A stretch of DNA of 64,000 nt from Hansfordia pulvinata. Its lineage: Eukaryota; Ascomycota; Sordariomycetes; Xylariales. The translations under genes were made by a program, and so were the position numbers. Below the pieces are notes generated by a model. That model ran no database searches and was not told the origin of the DNA. It worked only from the letters and a program-made list of their open reading frames with translations. The stretch spans positions 434,001 to 498,000 of the forward strand of contig BJKQ01000015.1 in assembly GCA_006538405.1 (NCBI GenBank). Reading direction: 5' to 3'. Positions 11,429 to 23,113 of this stretch are shown piece by piece; within the stretch, counting starts at the first letter, position 1, and every line of letters starts with the position of its first letter.

Positions 11429-12978
11429 CTACGCCTTGAAGGCGCTCACTATATATACAACGTCCTCGTCGGCGACGGCGTGGCCCAGGCCAACGCGCTG
11501 GGGCACGTGGCGTGCGCTGGCGCCCCAGACCAGGGCATACTTGAACGTCTCCTTGAGGGTGCGGTGGATGCGGTCGCAGACGTCCTCGATGGTGCTGTTG
11601 CTGCGGACGATCAGGGCCTCGCTGAAGTCCGGGTCCACGCCCTTGCGCTTCGTGTAAATGCGGACAAGGCGCAGCTCCTTCCAACAGCGGTCGATGACGT
11701 CCTGAATGCCAAGGTCGTCCTCGCAACTCATGACCTGCGTGTACGGCTCGCGCGCCAGCTTGTCGAGGAACTCGAGCGACACGCCGTCGATCTTGTTGTA
11801 AACATACAGACACTTGATGTACTTGCGGTGGTCCTTCATGATGACGTCGATGAAGTCGTCCACCGTGGCCTCGTCGTCGCGCACGAGCACCTCGACGTTG
11901 AGCATCTTGTAGTCGCGCAGAATGTTGAAGACCATCTTCTCGTCAATGTTTTTGGGTGGCGACTGGAACGTGATCTTCATGCCGCCCGCCTTCTTCTGCT
12001 TCAAGTAGATGTTTCTAGAAGGACGAGTGTTAGATTGCAAAGAAGAGAATGAGGGTTGAGGGGAGGTCTTTGAATTTTGCAGGCCGGCGTAAAAGAAACA
12101 ATCATCTCCTTCGCTCGATACCGCTGGCAATGCGCAACGCCACCCAGGGGATACTTACGGCGGCTCTCTGTTCAACCGGATGCCGACAGCCTCCAATTCG
12201 GCCTCCAGCAGGGCCCGCTGTTCTGCCCGCTTGGTCGCGTCGAGGACCATGAGAATCAGGTCGCTGGTCTTGGCGGCCGAGATGACCTGCCGCCCTCGGC
12301 CCTTGCCCTCGGCGGCACCCTCGATGATACCCGGCAAGTCAAGCAGCTGAATCTCGGCGCCGCCATACTCGAGGACGCCAGGAATGGCCGTCAGGGTGGT
12401 GAAGGCATACGATGCCACCTCAGAGCGCGTCTTGGTCACTTTGGATAGGAAGGTCGACTTTCCGACGGAAGGAAAGCCGACGAGGGCTATGCGGGCGTCT
12501 CCGCTCTTGCTGACATCGAAACCGGCGCCGCCTCCACCGCCGGCTCCGGGGCCCGGCTCCAGAAGCTGTGCGCGAAGACGGGCGAGCTTTCTGTCCGGTC
12601 GAAGGAATCAGCCGACGGAGCGCTGGCAGAAACAGCAAGGGAGAGGGGGTGGGGGAGGGGGATTTCGCGTCGGAGCCTACCCTTTCAAGAGACCAAGATG
12701 ATATTCTGCGTAGAGTTGCCGTTAACTCCGGCTCTGGTTGCGGCTGCTGCTGCTGCAGAAGTCTTACCTGTTGCCTTATTTTCTGCGGGTGTTCACGTCA
12801 GTCCTGTGCGGTTTGGTTGGTACCTGGCATATTGGATAACGGATAGCTCGTTGGGGGCCGCCTTACTCTGTGTCCTCCTCATCTCATCCTCGATCCTGGC
12901 TCGCGATGGTCAGCCGCGGGTCCCCTCACGCGCGGGGCAAGCTGCTTACTCCTTGATCTTCTCCGTGATGTTGACCAT
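11429..12978 (-). CDS. rbg2: DRG2/Rbg2 developmentally regulated GTP-binding protein
   Basis: Ribosome-associated OBG-HflX-class GTPase; in yeast Rbg2 pairs with Gir2 and supports translation under stress. Six exons by phase: 12950-12978, 12867-12895, 12768-12782 (15 nt), 12682-12705 (minus-strand donor may fall one base later, at 12681), 12159-12590 and 11429-12014. With the 12681 end the total is 1116 nt, 371 aa, in frame throughout. The N-terminus reads [19 protein letters not shown] then [18 protein letters not shown], the classic DRG helix. The G1 loop is GFPSVGKST (about 71-79), G3 is [11 protein letters not shown] and G4 is YNKID. The C-terminal TGS domain runs from VRIYTKRKG to [10 protein letters not shown]. 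The [11 protein letters not shown] block and CLYVYNKID favour DRG2 over DRG1. Confidence 0.95.
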
Positions 12979-15370
12979 CTTGGCGGCTTGCCGTCGACAG
13001 ACGGACGGAGCAGGCCTCTTTAGATGGGCAGCGTTACACTTCACTGAAGTGGAAATAATATGTAGGGACGGGAACTTAGTATGTAAGGTAGGGAGTCCGG
13101 CTCGCAATGGGAGGCACGTGATGCGCGCAACGCTCCTGCCTCGCGGGGGGTTGAGAAATTCGAGCGAGCGGTACAGTCGCCGCCCGCTCCTGCCCCGCCA
13201 ACTCGGCGGCAGAATCCGGACGTGGGGTCCTGCCTGCCCGGTTCCGCGTCGATGCTTTTGACCGCCTTCTACTTCTGGACGCCAGCCAGTACCTACCTAC
13301 GCGTAAGGTATGTATCCCGCCTGCCCTGCAGTGTAGGTTAGGTACCACGTTATCGTATCCCCAGTGTCATTCGTCTGTTTGCGTGGTTGTCCCTGCATCA
13401 CCTCGCCCAGCACGCCGTCAGCGGCATCACCTGTCCGGATTTTTCAGCAGGACGGAACGACTGCCATTCCAAGTCGGCGACCTTCCGGGATCAACTCAAC
13501 TACCCAGGATCCTTAAATACGAATCCCTCACTGTGCGGCTGACTACGATTAGAGAGCCCGGCACATGTCACGCTTCTCGCAATCCAGCAGAGAAGAGGCG
13601 ATCGTCACAACACCATTTCCTCGACAAGGACACCTTGAACTTGCCATGACTTGGGAGGGCTTATACCTGCACGGAGACATCGTCCTCTCCAGTGACAGGG
13701 TCGTGAACACACTGCCCAAGTTACAGCAGATGGGCAATTTAGCTGTAAGGTCACCAGCATAACATGATGCGAATCGCACGATGAACTTCAACAAACGATT
13801 TCACACCCCTTCATGGCTGGAATCATTGTTTCTTCGATCCTAGAAAAACGAGACGAATAGCCATGCTGACTGTGTCACATGGCTGCGCACCAAACAACTG
13901 AGCTCACCCTACAACTGATCGCTCCTCGCACGTCCATCCCCAGGCACAGCTCCTTCGCCCCAGGCTTGGTCACATAATCGCCGACATGGCGCCGAAAGCT
14001 GTGACGCCCCGAGGCGCGTGATGTGGACCTTCGTGCCAGGCGTGTTGGTCACAACTGCGAGTACCATGCTTTCTGGCTGTTTCATCTTGGGTGACCGGCT
14101 CCTCCGTGCGACCACACATCTTCGATGCTGAAGAAAAACCGCAGCCTCCCCTCGTATGTTATCACCATCGGAACATCGGACGTCTCTTGCGATGAGGCCT
14201 TTAATACCTTGCAAACAGCTGTAGCTGGCGACCTCGAAGGAGATCGCAGCTTCGAGTCGATGGACGACCACAGGCGCAGGTCAGGCACCCGCAGCCGCCA
14301 TGTTGCAGCAGCATCGGTCCCACCATCCAATTGCCCGTCTTGTCACTCAGCCCCTGCTCACATTGACCTTGTTGAAGCATGTGCCGCTTGCCGGCGGGTA
14401 CCATGGCTTTGAGCCTCACGACGCTAGCGGCTCATGCTCTCTTGGCAATCCTGCCAGCGTATCGTACGAGTCGTCGGCGCATTCTTCTCTGGACATCAAA
14501 TGACGATACCATTTGGCTTGTACGAACCTGAAAGCATGCGGGAACGTCGCCAGGGTCCATCAGTCAGCGACGGGCAAGAAACTTGAAGAGGGACGTGTTG
14601 CCAGCTCTGGCCGGGTACCCGGGGTCTCGGCTCGCTTGAACGAGGTCCTCGTGTGATCCGGGTTTTCTCACACCAGGGGACCGTATTAATCAAGCTGTCA
14701 ATGGCACTTCACCCCTTGACTGTCCACAGCCAGGGGTACGAGTGGGATGAGCTGGAGTCGCCTCCCCATTGACGTCAGTGAAGCCGACTTCGCCGGTTAA
14801 CATTGTCTGAAAGACATTCGAGCGACGACGTAGACGCATCCCTCGAAAACGACTCGAATCCACCAACGGACCTACTCGTACACACCTTTTCCCCCTCTCA
14901 TGCATCTTCATACCAGAGAGCTTACCGATGGTCGGTAGCCACTTGGGCCAAGTGCGCGCTGCTTACTGTCCATCTCATCTGTATGGGAGCAAGAGCATTG
15001 ACGGAGGATATTCGCGCAGGACGAATTTGTCGCGCCAGCGCATCCCAATGTCATCCGTCCGGCCATTCATCATTCTTCTCAAACACAAGGCGCGAGGTTC
15101 TGACTCTAGTCTCGGCTCAATGCCGCTGTATTTGTGGGCACCGGCCCTTTGCCGCGTACGCCGGTCCCTGGGCCCTGCTTGGTGAATCTGCCAGGTGGAG
15201 CCCAGAGGCCGTCTCGCTCCGCAGGAAACAGGGCTGACTGGCAGCATCGCCGCGTCTGCCAGACGGGCTGCGCACCGCCAGAACGGTCTAGAAAGATGCA
15301 GTGTGTCGACAATGCTCCGCCCGGGGCCCGTCAGAATTTCACCGACGCCGAGGTGCTGGCGACTGGGCAT

Positions 15371-15424
15371 GCAAGCAAGCAAGCCAGCAAGCAAGCCAGC
15401 AAGCAAGCCAGCAAGCAAGCCAGC
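15371..15424. repeat. Tandem repeat, 12-bp unit AAGCAAGCCAGC
   Basis: Just over four near-perfect contiguous copies. There are no spacers, so it is not CRISPR-like. The unit is a multiple of three and keeps frames open on both strands (a Lys-Gln-Ala-Ser pattern on the plus strand, Leu/Ala/Cys on the minus), producing false ORFs. Confidence 0.9.
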
Positions 15425-16540
15425 CTAGCGGCACGAGAACGGGCGAGTACGGAGCAGAAGCGGCTGCTGACCCGACCCGCGCGCGCGTCCGTGGCGAGCC
15501 TCGCAGACCATGCCCAAAGGTTCCCTAGTCGCGGGAAAGGCCAACCACCCACAGACACTCCCTCGGGACCATTACGGCGCTTTACAAGCGACGACCTGGG
15601 CCTCACTGAATTTCCCCAGATTTAAGTGGCGGGGAGAAGGTTCTTCCCCGCTAGTCTGAGGGATAACAATAGGCGCGGTCCAACAAGTCAGCCGCGAGGG
15701 TTCGAGCGAGCCTACTGGTTAGCACGGCTGACGGCCAGGCCGGTTGTGTTGATCTCGCGCTGTGGCCGCACCAAAGAAGACGCCCGGGGGGAAGTCTGGC
15801 AGCTACTGGCTCGCGAGATGGATGGGAAATGCCATGCGGGCACACAGAGCTAGTCAGGCATTCCCATGGCGTGTGCCAGGACCCCGTTGTTCACACCGTC
15901 GGCGCGCCCGATTTCGAGGGCCTGGGAGGGAGCGGACTGGCCGCAGTGCAGCCGCTAGATCAGCCTATGGGAAGGCCTGCGCGACACGCTTTCGGCCACA
16001 AGGAGGGCACACCTTGGGCGAGTGCCGGTCCCACTCGCTCTGCCATTGCGGCATTGCGGTGTGGGCCCCCCCTTACGGACTTGCGGATAGTGTCGGCGCA
16101 CCCTCGGCCTCGTCTCGTGGCTCGCTGCCGTCCCCGACGTCATAGCCCGCTTCTCCATCTTCTCCATACTCCAGGTTCCCCTACCCCGTGGTCTGGCACG
16201 AGGGTGAAGCCGCCGCGGGGGCTCCAGTGCTCCTCGCAGCCGGGGGAGCTGGCTCGTTCGAGGCCGGATCTGCGGGGTGCTTGGATGCTGGCGACCTGGT
16301 CTGCGCGCCTGGAGGCGCGTTTTGCGGCGCGTCCCCGTGCTGCCCGACCTGTGGAGGATAGCGCCCACGCTTGAGGGCGGCGTGGGCGGGCGAGGGATCG
16401 GACGGCGCCGGCGCAGAAGGGCCGGCGACGGTTTCCAGAGTGTCATGGATGCGAGTGCTCGTACTTGGTTGTTGATGGGTCTCGGGTCTGCCCTCGCCAG
16501 CTTGCCCTGCCGGCCCGCCCTGCCTGCGTGCCTCGTGTCT

Positions 16541-16546
16541 TATAAG
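16541..16546 (+). promoter_or_regulatory. TATA-like element upstream of sugar transporter
   Basis: TATAAG about 94 bp before the ATG at 16640. Position fits a core promoter; unproven. Confidence 0.35.
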
Positions 16547-16639
16547 ACCCTCTGGCTCCCCGCGCGATGCTTGACAGCTCGTTCGGCTCCGGGACACCCA
16601 CGACCTTTTCTTCTTCCTAACTTTGACGTCTCTGCCACC

Positions 16640-18435
16640 ATGGGACGCGCTCCGTACTTCGGCCTCAAGGGGGGTTGGCTCACCTTCTGGGTGACCGTGG
16701 CCTGCGCCACGGACATGACTCTCTATGGGTATGTTGCTGCTGGGAGATGTCTTCTCCCTTTATGAAAGGCGCCTTATCTAACAGTGTTCTCTCACAGCTA
16801 CGACCAGGGTGTCTTTGGAGGCGTCATCGTCACGCCAGACTTCTTGGAGCTCCTGGGCATCTCCGACTCCCCCTCGCTCCAGAGTACGGTAACGGCCATC
16901 TACGACATTGGCTGCTTCTTTGGCGCCATCTCGGCCATGTGGATTGGTGACCGGCTGGGCCGCAAGAAAACCATCCTCCTGGGCACAACCATCATGAGCA
17001 TTGGCGCCATCTTGCAGATCGCCGGCTACGGTTACGCCCAGATGATCGTGGGCCGTATCATTGCGGGTATCGGAAACGGCATCAACACTTCCACTGCCCC
17101 GGTCTGGCAAGGCGAAACATCCAAGGCCAGCTGGCGAGGCAAGCTGATTGTCATTGAGATGATTATGAACATTGCTGGGTTCTCGCTCAGTATGTCCTGC
17201 CCTTCCCCCTTTTCCCAGCCACTGCACGCGTGCGCGGGTTGGTCGGTGCTAACAGTAAACCTCCCACAGGCAACTGGGTCACGTACGGCTTTTCCTTCCT
17301 CCCAGGCTCGGTCGCCTGGAGAGTGCCCCTGGCTCTGCAGTTCATCTTCATTATCATCCTATTCGCGACTGTGCCGTGGCTGCCCGAGAGCCCGAGATGG
17401 CTGATCGGCAAGGGCCGAATCGAGGAGGCCGACGTCATCCTGGCCGACGTCGAGGGCTACGACGTGGCCGACCCGTACATCATCACCATGTCCAAGGACA
17501 TCCAGTGGGCCGCCAACATGGAGATGGAGAATGCCGTGTCGTGGATGGACCTGCTGCGCGGCAAGACGGGCCCCAATGGCGGCACCTCGACCATCAGGCG
17601 CATGGTCCTGGGCATGGGCACGCAGGCGATGCAGCAGTTCAGCGGCATCAACGTCACCTCGTACTACCTACCTCTGGTCCTGCAGCAGTCCGTCGGCATG
17701 GACGACAAGATGTCGCGTCTGCTCGCGGGCTGCAACTCGGTCAGTTACCTGCTCTTCTCCTTCATCGGCATACCCAATGTCGAGAAATGGGGCCGTCGCA
17801 AGATGATGATGTACTGCGCCGCCGGGCAGTTCTTCTGCTACCTCATCATCACCATCTGCATCCGCTACAACGAGGCCGAGTTCCTGGACGAGGCCACGCG
17901 GGCGCAGTGGGCCAAGGGCTCCGTCGCCTTCTTCTTCCTTTTCTACGTCTTCTTCGGCATTGGGTGGCAGGGAACCCCGTGGCTGTACCCTACCGAGATC
18001 AACTCGCTGTCGATGCGCACCAAGGGCGCCGCCGTCGGCACGGCAAGCAACTGGATTGTCAACTTCATGGTTGTGGAGATCACCCCCATCGGCATCTCGA
18101 CCCTGCACTGGAAGTTCTACATCATCTGGACCGTCTTCAACTTTGCCTTCATCCCCATCGTCTACTTCTTCTACCCAGAGACCGCCGATCGCTCCCTGGA
18201 GGATATCGACCGCTTCTTCCTCGAGAACAAGGGCATCTTCATGCACCGCAACGCGGACGGCAAGTCGTCCAAGCGGCCCCAGCGCTACGCCGAGAACGAA
18301 GAGGCGGAGCGCCGCCGCAACAGCTCCGTCGTCCCCGCCGACGTCAAGAACATCCTGCGCAGCCGCAACATGTCGACAGCCGACGGCGCCAAGGACGAGG
18401 AGATTGGCCTGCGTGCGGACCACGTTGAAAAATAG
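16640..18435 (+). CDS. MFS sugar transporter (hexose/disaccharide permease type)
   Basis: Plasma-membrane proton-coupled sugar carrier with 12 predicted membrane spans. Three exons: 16640-16728, 16798-17189 and 17270-18435, giving 548 aa; introns are 69 and 80 nt with clear TCTAAC/GCTAAC branch sites. Sugar-porter signatures are present in order: YDQGVFGG in span 1, GDRLGRKKT in loop 2-3, PESPRWLIGKGR after span 6, QQFSGIN in span 7, GRRKMM in loop 8-9, PTEI in span 10, and PETADRSLEDIDRFF at the end. The 80-residue cytosolic tail is charged. The family includes glucose, lactose and other sugar permeases; substrate cannot be told from sequence. The gene stands alone with no glycosidase neighbour. 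Confidence 0.93.
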
Positions 18436-19062
18436 ATTCGAACATTGGAACGGAAAAGACTTGGAAAAGCAAAAGAAGTAATTGGAACAAGCGCCGGACT
18501 TGATGGAGGGGAGAGTGTTCAAGGTTCATGTGGCCCGCGAAATCACACGCCTCATGTGCTGCGCCATCATGACAAATAAATCCGTGTTACCTGCCTTGAA
18601 AAGGGTGTACGGTATCGCCCGGACATTGTGTATGCTATAGAAGATACGAATAGAAGATACCAATTTGGTTTTCCATCGATCAAAGTATAGTGATTGCCAC
18701 AACACCAGTCCACGGGCCTTATTAGCCTCTCAAAAGTTCCAGCCGCCTTGCTCAAAGGTCCGGCAAATTCGAGCCGCCCCGCTGACAGGTCTGGCAAAAG
18801 GCAAAACTAAAACATACAACACCGGGGATTCGCTGGTCGTCACCGACCCAACTACTAATCCGGCCCTATCTGGCTTGTCTATGGGAGAGCGGACGGGATC
18901 CCGAATTTTCCAGATGGTATGGTCGTATGTAGCAGACGGCGCTTTTGAAAACACTCATATTCTGTATCTCCCAGAGCCCACGCCCCGAAATGTGACGAAA
19001 GCGGACCAATGTCCACCCCTGCAATAGACTAAAGGACTCCGCAGCGCTCCGGGCAAAGATTG
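18436..19062. other. Intergenic region left of the transposon
   Basis: 3' UTR of the sugar transporter and then A+T-richer DNA. No gene seen. Confidence 0.5.
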
Positions 19063-19136
19063 TTCGCAGACTCTAAAGCTATACCCCCTCTGAACAGAGC
19101 TATACCCCCTCCCCACAATTTATGAGCCTATTCGAT
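19063..19136. repeat. Left terminal inverted repeat
   Basis: Pairs with 19530-19603. The internal direct repeat of GCTATACCCCCT may be a transposase binding-site duplication (inference). Confidence 0.85.
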
Positions 19137-19402
19137 GACCGAGTCGGCGCTAATGAAAAGCGACTTTCCAATACAAATTTACGGGACGAATAAAGTATTT
19201 CAAGATGTATTTCGGTATCTGCCTAAGTATAAGGACTGGCGCTGCTAAGACGAAGCACTTTAACGACCCCTTCAGCCTGTAAAGGAGAAAAGTATATACC
19301 GGGCTATCAGAACCGTAAAGGAGTGTAATAAACCGCCCATAAGAGGCTATATTACTTAATTAAGAAGTTTAACACTTCCGCCCGACGGCGGTCAACATTA
19401 AA

Positions 19403-19419
19403 GGGGGGGGGGGGGGGGG
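19403..19419. repeat. Poly-G run (17 G) inside the transposon
   Basis: Uninterrupted G tract in the interior. Its length is likely unreliable in sequencing. Confidence 0.9.
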
Positions 19420-19529
19420 TCGCTGACGAGGTTAACGGCCAGCGGCGATACCTTTCCGCCCTGGCATTGCTATAAGGAGTACTTCCACTTACGCCTGCAT
19501 CTGTACTCTAGTACCAGTTTCACTCAATA

Positions 19530-19603
19530 ATCGAATAACTCCATAAACTGTGGGGAGGGGGTATAGCTCTGTTCAGAGGGGGTATAGCTTTAAAGTCTGC
19601 GAA
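19530..19603. repeat. Right terminal inverted repeat
   Basis: Reverse complement of the left terminal repeat with a few substitutions, mostly towards the inner end. Confidence 0.85.
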
Positions 19604-20742
19604 GATTGTTAGTCCTGATTCGCCTGTAGGCGTCTGAGACCCCACTATCCCGCGAGGAGCTTCCTGTGAGCTTCTCAAAAGGTACGAGTAAAGCCCAGGC
19701 CAACTCGATACTGGTGTTGGTGCGAGCGCCACCCAACCGAGAGAGCGTTTTCCGATCTGTTGATCTCAGAACGCCACACGTGACGACACGGCCAAACACG
19801 TCTGTACGAAGTTTCTTGCGTTGTCTCTACTACCGTGTCTTGCCAGTCCGGCCTGGTGTGGGTTGGGGGTTGGAACGGACGGGGAACAGTGATTCTTGGC
19901 CTTTGGAATGCCCAGAGGAAAAGTCCGCGTGGGCTTACAAACTTCATCATCAACCAATGCGGTCGTCGTGCAGGGGCAGCGATGGGGAAGCCGGCGGGCC
20001 GTTGGGTTCTCCATGGATGGGTGCGGCGACAAGCTACGCCGCGGCCCCTTCGAATCCCTATCTCTGCGCACGCGCGGCGCGGACCATTTTCGTTCTTGGG
20101 GCTATATGCCGGAGCGGTCTTTCAGGTCTAACTTGATCAAGTTCACCCCTTTGAAGCCAGCGGGTCTCGGGAGGAACGCGAGCTCGCCAGCGGGCTGCCG
20201 CTTCGAACGGTGCGAGTCGTCCAAGCAGTATAGCAATAGCATAACAGAAAAGCGACCAGCACAGACAACGGAAGCGCATCAGGGGCCCAAATAGCCAGCT
20301 GGGGTGATCTTATTCATGTATTCGTATATACCCGGTACAGTCAACTTGAGAATCAATAGCTTTGTACATGGCAATCCGCGGCGACGACTCACAATGACCA
20401 GCATTCGTCGGCTTAAATATCAGAAATACGTTGGACGAGGGGAAGTAATGGGGGCAGGGGGGAGAAAGGGGCTGACGCGGACATGAGGAGATGCGAGAGC
20501 GCCAGACCAGAGACACCAGGTTGACCCGTCGGAACAATGACAGCCGCTGGGCCGCCTCCCGTTGGTCGTTGGAGAAGAAGGACCTTGGCCACGTTGCGGG
20601 CCTCCGTGAGGATGCACAAGATACCAAGGCACTGTCCTCTTCTTTCTTTCCCGTTGCGCCCTGTAAAGCTCATGGCAGAATGTAAAGCTCATGGCAGAAG
20701 TCAGGGCTACGTGGCGACGAGACAAGGGCTTCGACGGTGCGC
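19604..20742. other. Intergenic region right of the transposon
   Basis: TACGAGTA at 19683. Open frames on both strands lack similarity and start codons in good context. Nothing else supported. Confidence 0.5.
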
Positions 20743-21276
20743 CTAAGAGGACGGCGCGGCGGCGTTGACGATGAGGCAGCGGCGGGAGAGGTTGAGGTGG
20801 CCGACGTGCTGGCAGCGCGGGTCGCTGGGGACGTCGATGAGCTCGCCGTTGTACTTGATCCACATGTCGTCGTACTTCTCGCCCTCGTTGGTGGTGCCGC
20901 GGCACATGTGGCCGCCGTGGACCTGGATGTCCTGGTTGAGGTGCGTCACGTCGGGCCCCCACGTCTCGAAGCCCGTGTTGGTGTCGCTGTCGCCGCTGCC
21001 CGTCGGGCACGCGTACCCCGCGTCCCAGTCGGACACGCCGTTGGTGCCCATGATCGAGTTGTACGTCTGGATCTCGATGTGCTTGCTGGGCGGGCTGGAG
21101 CTGCCCGGGCTGCCGAACACGATGCTGAACTGGTCGCACGAGATGCCGTCCGCCACGCCGTCCTTCCACGTGCATGCCGGACCGTCTCGCTTGCCCTCCG
21201 AGTGCGGATCGGGGGCGGCGGGGGCGGCGATCGCCAGGCCCACCGCAAGCAGGATAACCGACACGCGAGAAAGCAT
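20743..21276 (-). CDS. Small secreted protein with six cysteines and a Kex2-type site
   Basis: 177-residue protein of no family I recognise. The ATG at 21276 gives a classic signal peptide (hydrophobic residues 5-18, then AAPAAP). A dibasic KR at 29-30 just before DGPACTW suggests Kex2 processing to a mature form starting at about residue 31. Six cysteines (about residues 35, 45, 86, 124, 150 and 161) could form three disulphides. The body contains GTNGVSDWDAGYACP and TGFETWGPDVTHLN stretches that look like beta-sheet. Single exon. The longer frame upstream of this ATG encodes UTR-like sequence. A TATA-like element lies about 220 bp upstream. Secretion is well supported; function (effector, enzyme, surface protein) is unknown. 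Confidence 0.8.
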   Translation of the reverse strand: MLSRVSVILLAVGLAIAAPAAPDPHSEGKRDGPACTWKDGVADGISCDQFSIVFGSPGSSSPPSKHIEIQTYNSIMGTNGVSDWDAGYACPTGSGDSDTNTGFETWGPDVTHLNQDIQVHGGHMCRGTTNEGEKYDDMWIKYNGELIDVPSDPRCQHVGHLNLSRRCLIVNAAAPSS

Positions 21277-23113
21277 TGTGAATCGTGAATCGCAGGTAGG
21301 TATCGGAAGGCAAATAGGGTTGCAGGGTGAGTGTGCGATGTGGGGTTTATGCGGAAGCTGGCTTATTAGGAACCTGGAAAAGCTTGGAGGATAGAAGAGA
21401 GATGCTGAGAAAACAGAAGGCAGGGAATGAGTTGTGCTGGCGGAGAGTGTGAGGATGATCTCTACTTTGAACCTCGTCATGCGGGCAGACCACGTTCTTT
21501 ATATATTCCGGCGGGAGACTGCCGCAACTGCTGCGAGTTTCGGTTTGTGTTCGTCGACATGTTCTATGCGGGCCATACTGAAGGCTTCGAGACGCTGTCC
21601 CTACTGCGTCTCCGTGTGCTTGTGACGAAGGGGTCGAATCCGCTGCCAAGCCGCACGAGAAATCCGCGTTGAAGGTCGGGATCGAGGCAATATCTAGAAA
21701 TAGAGGCGGCCCGACTATGAGCCGGCATGCTTCAGCGATGGCCCGGCTCCGGAACGAGCACTACACCCGAAAGGCTCAGGCCACAGACACTTACTGCAGC
21801 TTTTGTCCCGATAGCCCGTTCTCCCACTAACTTGAAGGTGAAGCTCGCATTAACCGCTCCGGTGGCAGGAGCTCAACAGCAGTTGGCTTCACGGTGAGCA
21901 TGAGAGCGAGAATGATGACAGGCCGACACCACACCACGCTGTGTCGAGCCTGGCAACTGGCCAGGGAATAGGGTTCTCGCCGCCGCCGCTGCCCATCACT
22001 CACGAGTCACCATCGCACCGCGAGCCCGTGGATGACCAGGGCCTAGGGAAACGCCGCCATCGGAAATAAAAGACAGATGGCTGTGGTGCTGGTAGAGGCA
22101 GTCACGATACAGCCAGGACTGGAGTGAGGCGAATGTTGTCGACATTTCTGGCTGGAACCGCCGGCGGATGGCTTGCCAAGATCAAACTGCCTGTTTCTCT
22201 CCAGTGTTCCTGGGAGTGTTCCTAAGACCAATGCTCATGGGCACATTACAAGTCTTTTAGCCGACGGTCCGGAGAAGTGGCGACGACGCGGTGGTTCCGC
22301 GATTCTTCGAGCCCACGTGCCACGCTCCGACGCCGAGACGACTACATTCTGCTGATAGGTGCCACAGATCAGGGAAAAGCAACGTTGGTACCGTTTCCAG
22401 ATGCAGATGGAATATTGGCTTACCTGTACATCCTTTGGGAATTGACTTACCTGAGGAAAGTTGGTGTCGCCAAAGACCCTCACTCACCGGGGTTTGGCGG
22501 TTGGCATCTTCTTTGCAGGAACCTTGCCGAGAACCCGCATCACTCCAGCGAGTCTGTTCCCTTCCGTGCAATGAAGTTGAGTCTCGTGGTTTCCATGATT
22601 CGCCGTGAGCGCTGGGTATTTGTCTGGCCGAGCTGGTGGCTGACGGCAAGTCCGACTGATGATAAGGTCTTCGCGGGATCTCGTAGGAGCGGGACGGCTT
22701 TCGAGGCCCTCGCGAAGCTCCGTCTACGATTTCGGATGGTGCCGGGCACTCCGTACCGACTCGTACTTTGGTAGTTAGGTGGGTTGTGTCGCACCGGCTC
22801 GGCATAGCTCAGGTCGCGTGCTAGTCATGGATTAGGTACGTCGAGGCTGACTCAATTCTCTCTCGGTGCTCGGTGGTCTGCGCAATCGGTGCTCGGATCC
22901 AAATGTTAGCGGTCTCGGAGGCTGAATTCACCACGACTCCCTCACTGCACTGTACTCCTCTTGTAGCGCGGCCTTTCTTCCCGACGACCATCACCGTCGT
23001 CCGCCCAGCCCCTCCTTCGGAGTACCTTTAGTGGCAGAGCAGGCGTGCTCGAGCCACTCTCAGAAGCAGCCAGCTTCAGTTCTTCCTTTGCCAACCCCGC
23101 CGCACACGACGCA
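21277..23113. other. Intergenic region between secreted protein and DHA2 transporter
   Basis: 1.8 kb including both divergent promoters. A 22277-22774 plus-strand frame has no ATG start or similarity. No gene supported. Confidence 0.5.
21498..21505 (-). promoter_or_regulatory. TATA-like element upstream of secreted protein
   Basis: TATATAAA on the minus strand about 220 bp before the ATG at 21276. Confidence 0.35.

Larger units (their letters stand above)
12979..16639. other. 3.7-kb gene-poor region
   Basis: Several open frames exist on both strands, but none has an ATG start with recognisable similarity, coding-like composition or plausible splicing. It includes TACTCGTA at 14873, a 12-bp tandem repeat at 15371-15424 and a TATA-like site at 16541. 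Confidence 0.5.
19063..19603. mobile_element. Non-autonomous DNA transposon (MITE-like) with ~74-bp terminal inverted repeats
   Basis: The left end 19063-19136 and the reverse complement of the right end 19530-19603 match over about 74 bp with only a few differences; both begin TTCGCAGACT and include two copies of GCTATACCCCCT. The pentamer GATTG directly flanks both ends (19058-19062 and 19604-19608), as expected of a target-site duplication. The 390-bp interior has no transposase-like frame and contains a 17-G run. It is A+T-richer than its surroundings. The superfamily is not assignable by eye; a 5-bp duplication excludes Tc1/mariner (TA) and does not fit hAT (8 bp). Confidence 0.87.

Noticed and set aside
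15371..15424. Regular direct repeats resembling an array
   Set aside because: Units are contiguous with no spacers; simple minisatellite, and CRISPR arrays are not expected in a fungus.
15690..15745. tRNA-like words (GGTTCGAG and TGGTTAGC)
   Set aside because: The T-loop-like word precedes the D-loop-like word and no cloverleaf can be drawn.
20737..21288. Plus-strand frame opposite the secreted protein
   Set aside because: Val/Ala-rich antisense shadow; the minus-strand protein has a signal peptide and ordered cysteines.
22277..22774. Plus-strand frame of 165 codons
   Set aside because: Starts at GTG, overlaps an equally long minus-strand frame, no recognisable family.
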